A stretch of 64,000 nucleotides of DNA from Congregibacter litoralis KT71. Its GTDB lineage: Bacteria; Pseudomonadota; Gammaproteobacteria; Pseudomonadales; Halieaceae. The notes beneath the pieces were generated by a model. That model saw nothing but the letters and a program-made list of their open reading frames with translations, ran no database searches and had not been told where the DNA came from. Both the position numbers and the translations under genes were made by a program. Where the stretch lies: positions 3,298,928 through 3,362,927 of the forward strand of contig NZ_CM002299.1 of assembly GCF_000153125.2 (NCBI RefSeq), written 5' to 3'. Positions 57,139 through 64,000 of this stretch are shown here, one piece after another. Numbering within the stretch: position 1 is the stretch's first letter; every line of letters starts with the position of its first letter.

Positions 57139-58223
57139 TACTGTCCGGACATGGCCGCCAGCTGATCGGCCTGATGCTCCTGGCGAAGAGGACCCAGCAC
57201 CGCCTCCATATCGCCGGCCATGACTTCGTCAAGCTTGTACAGTGTCAGATTGATGCGGTGGTCCGTGACGCGTCCCTGGGGGAAGTTATAGGTTCGGATG
57301 CGGTCTGAGCGATCCCCCGTGCCCACGAGATTCCGCCGCTGTTCTGCCTGCTCGCTGGCCTGGGATTCTTCCGCAACGCTGTCGAGTTTGGCCTGGAGCA
57401 GCGACATGGCCCGGGCCCGGTTCTTGTGCTGGGAGCGCTCATCCTGGCACTCCACAACAATACCCGTGGGCAGGTGGGTCAGGCGCACGGCGGAATCGGT
57501 TTTGTTGACGTGCTGACCGCCGGCACCCGATGCGCGGTAGGTGTCAACGCGCAGGTCCGCCTTGTTGATTTCCACGGCCTCCAGCTCCTCGGGCTCGGCG
57601 AGAATCGCAACGGTGCAGGCAGAGGTGTGAATACGTCCCTGGGACTCGGTCTCGGGCACCCGCTGTACCCGGTGGGCGCCGGACTCGAATTTGAGATAGG
57701 CGTAGACATCGCTGCCTTCAATGCGACTGATGATTTCCTTGTATCCGCCGTGTTCGCCGGGGCGCTCCGAGAGCACCTCGATACGCCATCCCTGGCGCTC
57801 GGCAAAACGGCTGTACATTCGCTGGAGATCGCCGGAGAAAATAGCGGCTTCGTCGCCGCCGGTGCCTGCGCGAATTTCCAGAAACACGTTGTGGCTGTCC
57901 TTGGGATCCCGGGGCAGGAGGAGCAACTGCAGCTCGGCTTCCAAAGCCTCGCGCCGCGCTTCGCCCTCGCTGATTTCGGTCTTTGCCATTTCCCGCATGT
58001 CGGCATCATCGTCCGCGAGCATCGATTCCGCGGCTTCGAGATCGCCCTGCAGTTCCTGATACTCGCCAAAACACTTGACGACGGTTTCCAGCTCCGAAAA
58101 CTCCCGGGACAAGCGACGAAACTGGTCCTGATCAGAGATGACGCCGGGGTCGCCGAGCAGGGCCGAGACCTCTTCATGACGCTCGGACAGCGTCTCCAAT
58201 TTGAGCAGCAATGAGGGTTTCAC
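57138..58223 (-). CDS. prfA: RF1, peptide chain release factor 1
   Basis: Terminates translation at UAA and UAG. 361 aa. Codon-recognition PxT motif reads PET at 190-192, a known variant, and the catalytic GGQ is at 235-237 in [22 protein letters not shown] overlap with hemA upstream. Confidence 0.98.
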   Translation of the reverse strand: MKPSLLLKLETLSERHEEVSALLGDPGVISDQDQFRRLSREFSELETVVKCFGEYQELQGDLEAAESMLADDDADMREMAKTEISEGEARREALEAELQLLLLPRDPKDSHNVFLEIRAGTGGDEAAIFSGDLQRMYSRFAERQGWRIEVLSERPGEHGGYKEIISRIEGSDVYAYLKFESGAHRVQRVPETESQGRIHTSACTVAILAEPEELEAVEINKADLRVDTYRASGAGGQHVNKTDSAVRLTHLPTGIVVECQDERSQHKNRARAMSLLQAKLDSVAEESQASEQAEQRRNLVGTGDRSDRIRTYNFPQGRVTDHRINLTLYKLDEVMAGDMEAVLGPLRQEHQADQLAAMSGQ

Positions 58224-59656
58224 TGCAGGGTGGGGCCGGGCGTCCTGGGACTCTCGCTCTCGGTAACGCCATCAACGGCGACGCTGGCGATCGTGGTCGC
58301 CGTCAGATCGTCGGCAGCCTCGGTGGCGGCTTTTTCTGGCGCTGTCTTCGGCGCTCGCCCCGAAGCAGTCTCCGCGGTCTCGGGTGCCTCGGCCTTGAGA
58401 TCCAGAAGCCGCGCAGCATGGCCCAGGACATCGTGACGCCCTTCGGCACTGGCTTTTTTGAGGCCCGTGGTCGGAGCGTGTATCAACTTGTTGGTGATGG
58501 CCCGGGCGAGCTGCGCCACCACTTGCTGGGGATCGTCGCCGCGCGTGATGGACGCGAGGGCTTTGTCCAGCTCCCGTTGTCTTACGCTCTCTGCAGCTTT
58601 GCGGTACTGCTTCACCAGATCCACTGCAGCCAGGGAACGGTGCTCCTCACCCACGCTGGCAATGCCCTGGGCGATGATCTCATCCGCTTTGCTGACTTCC
58701 TGCTGACGCGCGCGAAGATTGCCATCGACAATCTGCCGGAGGTCATCAACGCTGTAGAGGTAGATATCCCGGAGCTCGCTGACCTGAGGCTCGATATCTC
58801 GGGGAACGGCAATATCGACCATGAGCATGGGGCGGTGACGTCGCGCCTTGAGCGCCGACTCTACCGTGCCTTTACCGATGATAGGCAGTTGGCTGGCCGT
58901 GGAGGTAATGACAATGTCAGATTTGGGAAGATGGTCGGGAATCTCCGCCAGGAGCACGGCGTCAGCACCAAACTGCTGGGCCAGCTCCCGGGCACGCCCG
59001 AGGGTCCGGTTGGCAATGACGATATTGCTCACGCCCGCCTCGATAAGATGGCGGGTCACCAGCTCGATGGTTTCGCCGGCACCCACCAATAGCGCATTAC
59101 AGTCGCTGAGGTCCGTAAAGATACGCCGCGCCACGTCCACCGCGGCGAAGGCCACGGACACAGGGTTTTCGCCAATGGCGGTATCCGTACGCACTTTTTT
59201 GGCGATGGAGAATACGCGGGGAAACAATCGGCCGAGTTCACTGCCCACGGTGCCCGCATCATTCGCAACGGCATAGGCTGATTTCAGCTGACCAAAAATC
59301 TGCGGCTCGCCAAGAACCATGGAATCCAGGCCCGCGGCCACATGCACCATATGTCTCAGCGCTGCTTCACCTTCGTGGTGATAGGCCGCGCCGCGCAGAT
59401 CATCTGCGGAAAGGTGATGATAGTTCGCCATCCAGTCGATGAGCTCCCGGGCCTTTTCGTCCAGGGGCTTCGAAGGCGGCGCTACGGCGTAGAGTTCCGT
59501 GCGATTGCAGGTAGAAAGTACGACAACCTCGTCGATCTCCGCCGAGCGGCAGACATCGTTCATGGCTTCGGACACCTGTTCCGGCGCAAAGGCAACACGC
59601 TCGCGCACATCGACGTGTGCGGAGTTATGATTAATGCCCAGTGCTATGAGGTTCAC
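58220..59656 (-). CDS. hemA: HemA, glutamyl-tRNA reductase
   Basis: NADPH-dependent first step of C5 haem synthesis. 478 aa, longer than the usual 415-430. Catalytic Cys50 in [24 protein letters not shown], and the C-terminal dimerisation helix [14 protein letters not shown] are present. The last 60 or so residues form an Ala/Thr/Glu/Pro-rich tail. First gene of hemA-prfA-prmC-moeB, divergent from the TPR lipoprotein. Confidence 0.97.
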   Translation of the reverse strand: MNLIALGINHNSAHVDVRERVAFAPEQVSEAMNDVCRSAEIDEVVVLSTCNRTELYAVAPPSKPLDEKARELIDWMANYHHLSADDLRGAAYHHEGEAALRHMVHVAAGLDSMVLGEPQIFGQLKSAYAVANDAGTVGSELGRLFPRVFSIAKKVRTDTAIGENPVSVAFAAVDVARRIFTDLSDCNALLVGAGETIELVTRHLIEAGVSNIVIANRTLGRARELAQQFGADAVLLAEIPDHLPKSDIVITSTASQLPIIGKGTVESALKARRHRPMLMVDIAVPRDIEPQVSELRDIYLYSVDDLRQIVDGNLRARQQEVSKADEIIAQGIASVGEEHRSLAAVDLVKQYRKAAESVRQRELDKALASITRGDDPQQVVAQLARAITNKLIHAPTTGLKKASAEGRHDVLGHAARLLDLKAEAPETAETASGRAPKTAPEKAATEAADDLTATTIASVAVDGVTESESPRTPGPTLQ

Positions 59657-59878
59657 AGTGGAAAGTGTCCAGTTTACTTGTCAGTCGCCTTCGGAGTGGA
59701 TTCTAGCAGCATAAACAAAAAATCGCAGGCTTAATGTGCCGCTTTTTTATACAGCAGCACACCCGGGAGAACCTGTAGAGCGGGGGCACCTGGCACCATG
59801 AAGCCGGCGGATCGAACGCGGCGTGGGTTTCACTGTCTCACTGTGTCATTATTCCGCCATACTATTTTGGTTTTTTCT

Positions 59879-61669
59879 ATGTTCTCGCACGCTTCTTTTC
59901 GCCGTCTCTTTCTTATCCCCGCGCTGCTCTCGAGCCTCGCGCTGGTGGGAGGCTGCGCCGGCACGGATCGCATGGTCGACACCGCAGAACCCAACTCCGA
60001 CGATCCCGTAGTGGCAGCGGCAACGGATGCGGTCAAAGAACCCCCGCCCCCACCGGTGCCTGAGCGACCCATTCCCGAAGCATCGGTTTACCCCTTATTG
60101 CTGGCTGAATTTGCTCTGCGACGTCGTGACTTTGATACGGCGCTCAACACCTATCTGGAGCAGGCGGACGTTCTTCAGGACCCCGCGGTAAGCGCTCATG
60201 CCACGCACCTCGCGCAATATCTGCAGCGCGAGCGCGAAGCTTTTCGGGCGGTACGCCTGTGGGTTGCCCTGGAGCCCGACAACATAGAAGCCAATGGCAC
60301 CCTGGCGACTCTCCTGGCACGTCAGGGGCGCAACCGGGAGGCCCTGCCCTATCTGGCAACCGTGGCCCGAGCCGGAGAGAAGGCCAAGTTTCCCGTATTG
60401 CTGAATCGCTACAAGGCGCTGCGCCCTGCCGATCAGCTGGGGCTGGACAGCGACACCCAGGCGCTCCTCGATGATGACCTCGGGGACGATGTGTCCTTGC
60501 GGCTTACCCACGCCCTGATGGCGGAGGAGCGCGGTGACGCTGCCACCACCCGGGCGCGTCTGGCGCCGGTGTTTGCCCTTAAACCCTATCAGCGGCAGGC
60601 GCTGATTCTGGAAGCCAAGCTCAACCTCGCCGAGGGAATCGACGAGCCCCTGGCGCGCATGGAAGAAGCGCTGGACGTGGATCCGACGCGAACCGAACTG
60701 CGCCTCCAATATGCCCGACTTCTTGCAAGCCAGGACATGGCGGCAGCGCGGGAGCAGTTTGAGATTCTCTCCGCGGAAGCACCCCACAACGCGGACCTGC
60801 TCTTCTCTCTTGCCCTTATCAGTCACGAACTCGAGGACAATGAGGCAGCAAAGGGCTATCTCCAACAAATTATTGCCCTGAACCAGCGCAGAGACGAGGC
60901 TTATCTGTTCCTCGGTCAGATTGCCCGCAGCGAAGATGATCTCGACGAGGCGATACAGCTGTTTCAGCAGGTAGGCGATGGCGCCGAACTCATGAAGGCC
61001 ACCATCAGCATTGCCCAGATTCAGGTTGCCGAAGGCCGGGAGCAGGAGCTGGCGGATTACATGGATCGCCTGCGGCAGAGCTACCCTCCGCGCAAAGAGC
61101 AGCTTTATGCCCTGGAGGCCAACATCTACAGCGAGACTGATCACGACGAGAAGGGTCTGGAGCTACTGAACCGCGCCATCGACGAGTTTCCTGAGTCCGA
61201 CAACCTGCGTTATGCCCGCTCCGTCGCCCATGAGAAAGCGGGGAATATCGCTGCTGCAGAAACGGACCTGCGGGACATTATCGAGCGGGACCCGGATAAT
61301 GCCACCGCCCTTAACGCTTTGGGTTACACTCTGGCCAACAGCACGGACCGCTATGACGAGGCCAGAGTACTGATCGAAAAGGCCCTGGCCCTGTCACCCA
61401 ACGAGCCATCCATTCTCGACAGCATGGGGTGGGTTCTTTATCACCACGGTGATTTGGAGAACGCGAAGGAGTATCTGACCCGCGCTTATGCCGCCTTCCC
61501 GGATCCCGAGGTCGCTGCCCACCTGGGAGAAGTGCTATGGGCGATTGGCAATACCACGGGCGCTATGACAGTATGGCGTGCCGCCCTAGTGAAAGACCCT
61601 CAGCACGGGGTACTCAACGAAACCCTCACTCGCCTCGGTATCAGCCTCCAAGCCGACGCCGACTCCTGA
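59879..61669 (+). CDS. TPR-repeat lipoprotein upstream of lolB
   Basis: 596 aa from ATG 59879, chosen because it gives a compact signal peptide ending LVGGC (Cys26); a start at 59798 gives 623 aa and a poor signal. After a Pro-rich linker (about 55-70) the whole protein is TPR-like helical pairs, clearest in the C-terminal third (ALNALGYTLAN, ALALSPNEPSILDSMGWVLYHHGDLENAKEYLTRA). The same type of gene precedes lolB in Pseudomonas. Function not established; an envelope assembly role is a guess. Confidence 0.85.
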   Translation: MFSHASFRRLFLIPALLSSLALVGGCAGTDRMVDTAEPNSDDPVVAAATDAVKEPPPPPVPERPIPEASVYPLLLAEFALRRRDFDTALNTYLEQADVLQDPAVSAHATHLAQYLQREREAFRAVRLWVALEPDNIEANGTLATLLARQGRNREALPYLATVARAGEKAKFPVLLNRYKALRPADQLGLDSDTQALLDDDLGDDVSLRLTHALMAEERGDAATTRARLAPVFALKPYQRQALILEAKLNLAEGIDEPLARMEEALDVDPTRTELRLQYARLLASQDMAAAREQFEILSAEAPHNADLLFSLALISHELEDNEAAKGYLQQIIALNQRRDEAYLFLGQIARSEDDLDEAIQLFQQVGDGAELMKATISIAQIQVAEGREQELADYMDRLRQSYPPRKEQLYALEANIYSETDHDEKGLELLNRAIDEFPESDNLRYARSVAHEKAGNIAAAETDLRDIIERDPDNATALNALGYTLANSTDRYDEARVLIEKALALSPNEPSILDSMGWVLYHHGDLENAKEYLTRAYAAFPDPEVAAHLGEVLWAIGNTTGAMTVWRAALVKDPQHGVLNETLTRLGISLQADADS

Positions 61670-61677
61670 TAGCTGTG

Positions 61678-61740
61678 GTACCCGCGATACCTGCGACGCC
61701 TGCGATTACCGCGACAGCTGGAATTACCGCGACAGGCGCG
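61678..61740. repeat. Degenerate 9-base repeats before lolB
   Basis: Successive 9-mers such as ACCTGCGAC, GCCTGCGAT and TACCGCGAC (twice) fill the gap between the TPR gene and the lolB ATG. The lolB frame stays open through them. Confidence 0.6.
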
Positions 61741-61749
61741 CCCGTCGCA

Positions 61750-62385
61750 ATGCCCGCCCTGTTTCTAGCGCTGGTTTTAGCCCTGATCAGCGGATGCTCC
61801 ACCCTACCGGCACCCCCGCGGCCTGCGCCTCCTCCGCCGGAGACCGGACAGCTGAGTGAGGAGGCCCGCTGGGCAGAGCGACAGGCCGTCATTGGCACGC
61901 TGGAAAACTGGCGTGTCCGCGGCAAGGTCGCCTATCGCCTGCCGGACGATGCCGGCAGCGCGAATCTTGACTGGCAACAGACCGGCGGGCAGAGCAGCCT
62001 GAGACTGTCGGGTCCCATGGGCGTGGGGAGCACGGAAATACGCAACGAGGGCGCCCTCCTGCGCGTGAAGCGCGATGGCATCGAGCGGCTTTATCCCGCG
62101 GATGCGGCGCCCTGGCTATCGGGAGGCCAGCTGCTTCCCGTGCCCGTGAATTCCATTCAGCACTGGCTGCGCGGCGTGCCCGACCCCGCGATAGCTACAG
62201 CAGACCTTGAGACCGAGAATGCCCTGGCAACGCGCATTGAACAGAACGGCTGGGTCGTGGAATACGATGAGTATCGCGAGGCACAGGAACTGAGTCCGGG
62301 CCTGGCGCTGCCGTCGCGCTTGAATTTGTCGGCGCCCGATAGCGGGCTCACTCTGAGAATCATCTTGCGGGCATGGGAGCCTTAG
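61750..62385 (+). CDS. lolB: LolB, outer-membrane lipoprotein receptor
   Basis: Accepts lipoproteins from LolA and inserts them in the outer membrane. 211 aa from ATG 61750 with lipobox ISGC (Cys16). WRVRGKVAYRLPDDAGSANLDWQQ and LSGPMGVGSTEIRNEG are the conserved beta-barrel core. The signal has no basic residue before the hydrophobic stretch, and the frame is open further upstream (GTG 61675), so the true start is uncertain. Confidence 0.88.
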   Translation: MPALFLALVLALISGCSTLPAPPRPAPPPPETGQLSEEARWAERQAVIGTLENWRVRGKVAYRLPDDAGSANLDWQQTGGQSSLRLSGPMGVGSTEIRNEGALLRVKRDGIERLYPADAAPWLSGGQLLPVPVNSIQHWLRGVPDPAIATADLETENALATRIEQNGWVVEYDEYREAQELSPGLALPSRLNLSAPDSGLTLRIILRAWEP

Positions 62386-62399
62386 CAGAGCCAAGTTCA

Positions 62400-62473
62400 A
62401 TGCACGTCTTAATGCGCTATTTTTTTAGTGCACGGTTTTCTTAGTGGACTATTTTCAGTGCACGATTTTTTTA
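62400..62473. repeat. Five degenerate 12-16 base repeats between lolB and vapC
   Basis: Units start at 62400, 62412, 62428, 62444 and 62458 with the pattern RTGCACNNTTTTTTTA; three contain the palindrome GTGCAC or ATGCAC. The last unit contains the vapC stop codon. Confidence 0.75.
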
Positions 62474-62827
62474 ATGAACCGGGAAATCGCCGGCAGCGCG
62501 GCTGAGTCGCTCGTCACGCGTCCAGATTTGCACGCCCTCAGTCAGTCGACTGGATGCGAGCAAATGGATGTCGACAAAGTTGAGACCGGTACCCTCCAGC
62601 TGGTGAGCGCCCACGAAGTGCAAGAACTCTGAGTGACTTACCAGCGCCACGCGCGGCAGGCTCTCGAAAAACCCCAGCACAGCCTCCCGATCTTTTAGTC
62701 TGCCGCAAGCAAGCTCACCGATGACAAACTCGTGGGTGACCACCATTCCGTCTTCAAGGAGACGTCGGAGGTCCGAAGAGTCGCTACGAAAATGATCAAT
62801 CCATACCGAGGTATCCACCAGCCACAT
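62471..62827 (-). CDS. vapC: VapC-type PIN-domain toxin
   Basis: Predicted ribonuclease toxin of a type II toxin-antitoxin pair. 118 aa, whole PIN domain. Likely metal-binding acids are Asp5 (LVDTSVWID), Glu38 (IGELA), Asp86 (FVDIHLLA) and Asp105 (TRDERL), so the active site looks complete. ATG overlaps the vapB stop (TGATG). RNA target unknown. Confidence 0.93.
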   Translation of the reverse strand: MWLVDTSVWIDHFRSDSSDLRRLLEDGMVVTHEFVIGELACGRLKDREAVLGFFESLPRVALVSHSEFLHFVGAHQLEGTGLNFVDIHLLASSRLTEGVQIWTRDERLSRAAGDFPVH

Positions 62828-63066
62828 CAGCGCTTTTTATCCTCGCCATCCTCTACACCCTCGTCATCCTCGGTCGTGGCCAGTGCGCGGCGCCCGGGAA
62901 TTTCCAAACCCGGCATCTTGCCACCAAGACACGCCAAGCGCCGGGCGGCCTCCCGCTCTACCAATCGTTTGATGGCAAAACGAATCAGTTCGGTGTTCTC
63001 GGTGATGCCCGTAAGACGACTCGCCTCTGCGAACAGTTGATCGTCGATACTCACAGTGGTTCTCAT
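62827..63066 (-). CDS. vapB: VapB-type antitoxin
   Basis: 79 aa. N-terminal [20 protein letters not shown] matches the ribbon-helix-helix VapB family; [13 protein letters not shown] and the acidic tail are the likely toxin-wrapping part. Gene order antitoxin then toxin and the one-base coupling are typical. A palindrome in the promoter is the likely autoregulatory site. Confidence 0.92.
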   Translation of the reverse strand: MRTTVSIDDQLFAEASRLTGITENTELIRFAIKRLVEREAARRLACLGGKMPGLEIPGRRALATTEDDEGVEDGEDKKR

Positions 63067-63107
63067 AGCAAAAGCCTCACACTACACGTCGCTAACATCA
63101 GATAGAA

Positions 63108-63136
63108 CATCATATGATGCCATACCAAACATCAAA
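63108..63136 (-). promoter_or_regulatory. vapBC promoter and operator palindrome
   Basis: Perfect 12-base palindrome CATCATATGATG at 63108-63119 overlaps a minus-strand -10 TATGAT (63114-63109); a -35-like TTTGAT lies at 63136-63131 with a 16-base spacer. Further ACATCA half-sites occur on both sides. This fits autorepression by VapBC. Confidence 0.65.
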
Positions 63137-63226
63137 TATAGTCATGGCTTCGATCGCAGCTTCAATGTTCTGAGAAGCGTATCCGCGTCCATCGATAGTC
63201 CGTCCTCCCGTGCAATAATCGCCCCC

Positions 63227-64000
63227 ATGCTACCAATCACCGTCAGCGCTCCCGCCAAACTGAATCTGTTCCTGCACATCACGGGGCAGCGCCCCGACGG
63301 TTATCACAATCTCCAGACGCTGTTTCAACTCCTGGATTTTGGTGACGAGCTGACCTTCTCGGTTCGCGACGACGACCAGATCAAGCTTCACTGCGAGGAC
63401 GGCGTCCTTGAAGATCTTGCCCCCGAAGACAATCTCATCGTGCGTGCAGCGCAGCTTTTACAGGACAACGCAAAGGACAGCCCGCCCGCGCACGGTGGCG
63501 AAGGCTGCCGCGGCGCAGATATCCACCTGCTCAAACGCCTGCCCGCGGGGGGCGGCCTGGGCGGCGGAAGCTCGGATGCCGCGAGCACGCTGCTAGCCCT
63601 CAACCAGCTATGGGAACTCAATCTATCGATCGATGTTTTGGCGGATCTGGGTCGTCAGCTGGGTGCCGACGTGCCGGTTTTTGTGCGCGGTCACAGTGCC
63701 TGGGCCGAGGGCATCGGCGAGGAACTGGAGCCCGTGGAGCTGACCGAGCGCTGGTTTCTGGTGATTCACCCCGGCTGTCACGTATCAACAAAAGGGATTT
63801 TTTCACACCCGCAATTGACACGCGACACCCCCGCCATCACAATGGCCGCCTTTTTTACGGGGCCTACCCGTAACGACTTCGAAAACCTTGTGCGATGCCT
63901 TGCCGAACCTGTGGATAAGGCTTTGATTTGGTTAGAGAAATTCGGGGAGGCAAGAATGACCGGCAGTGGTGCCTGCGTGTTCGCAAGCTTCGACAGCGAA
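63227..64000 (+). CDS. ispE: IspE, 4-diphosphocytidyl-2-C-methylerythritol kinase (partial)
   Basis: GHMP kinase of the MEP isoprenoid pathway. 258 codons are present; about 25-30 are beyond the window. Lys11 in [28 protein letters not shown] and the ATP loop [12 protein letters not shown] are intact. In relatives it follows lolB directly; here vapBC on the other strand intervenes. No strong ribosome site before the ATG. Confidence 0.97.
   Translation, partial: MLPITVSAPAKLNLFLHITGQRPDGYHNLQTLFQLLDFGDELTFSVRDDDQIKLHCEDGVLEDLAPEDNLIVRAAQLLQDNAKDSPPAHGGEGCRGADIHLLKRLPAGGGLGGGSSDAASTLLALNQLWELNLSIDVLADLGRQLGADVPVFVRGHSAWAEGIGEELEPVELTERWFLVIHPGCHVSTKGIFSHPQLTRDTPAITMAAFFTGPTRNDFENLVRCLAEPVDKALIWLEKFGEARMTGSGACVFASFDSE

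Noticed and set aside
57647..57656. PET instead of PAT in the RF1 anticodon-like motif
   Set aside because: The middle position of the PxT motif varies among functional RF1 proteins.

Overview
The window is a 64 kb stretch of gammaproteobacterial chromosome (GC-rich, tightly packed, operons with 1-4 base stop/start overlaps). Nearly every gene is a recognisable core gene. The order closely matches the conserved neighbourhoods I recall from Pseudomonas aeruginosa PAO1 (dcw cluster - rnpB - rsmI/lpoA - ssp - bc1 - rplM/rpsI; degS - his - murA - mla/lpt - rpoN - ptsN; yhdP - rng - mre - gat; lolB - ispE around hemA/prfA). Short tandem repeats in several intergenic gaps and the overall gene content fit a marine lineage such as Halieaceae/Cellvibrionales, but that placement is inference; no 16S or other taxonomic marker is present.

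Layout. 1-9.9 kb (minus): division and cell wall cluster mraZ-rsmH-ftsL-ftsI-murE-murF-mraY-murD-ftsW, with a sigma70-type promoter and a four-unit MraZ-box-like array ahead of mraZ. 10.4-10.8 kb (minus): RNase P RNA. 10.8-15.2 kb: divergent rsmI and lpoA-yraN-diaA-dolP (rRNA methylation, PBP1A activation, envelope lipoproteins). 15.3-20.4 kb (minus): sspB-sspA, the cytochrome bc1 operon with cytochrome b and c1 fused in one ORF, and rpsI-rplM. 20.6-24.4 kb: zapE, zapG/yhcB, a NIF3-family gene and the periplasmic protease gene degS. 24.4-28.7 kb (minus): hisD, hisG, murA, ibaG, mlaC. 29-39.2 kb (plus): yrbG-kdsD-kdsC-lptC-lptA-lptB (LPS inner core sugar and LPS export), rpoN-hpf-ptsN-rapZ-npr (sigma54 and nitrogen PTS), mgtE, darP. 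39.2-47.6 kb (minus): yhdP, rng, maf, mreD, mreC, mreB. 48-51.5 kb (plus): gatCAB (tRNA amidotransferase) and a small conserved gene. 51.5-59.7 kb: Smr protein, CysZ-like transporter, rhlB, DoxX protein and the moeB-prmC-prfA-hemA operon. 59.9-64 kb: TPR lipoprotein, lolB, a vapBC toxin-antitoxin pair and the start of ispE.

The genes group around envelope building: peptidoglycan precursors and septum, elongasome (MreBCD), LPS transport (Lpt, Kds), lipoprotein sorting (LolB) and phospholipid trafficking (MlaC, YhdP).

I see no undescribed multi-gene system. The points that deserve a second look are: the single-ORF cytochrome b/c1; an SSQ instead of SSN motif in FtsI; an mlaC without mlaB/D/E/F; a vapBC pair inserted between lolB and ispE next to degenerate repeats; a three-copy 31-base repeat downstream of rhlB; and several different short tandem repeats in intergenic DNA. 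Coordinates of gene starts are my choices from start codon, ribosome binding site and family alignment from memory; no database search was run.
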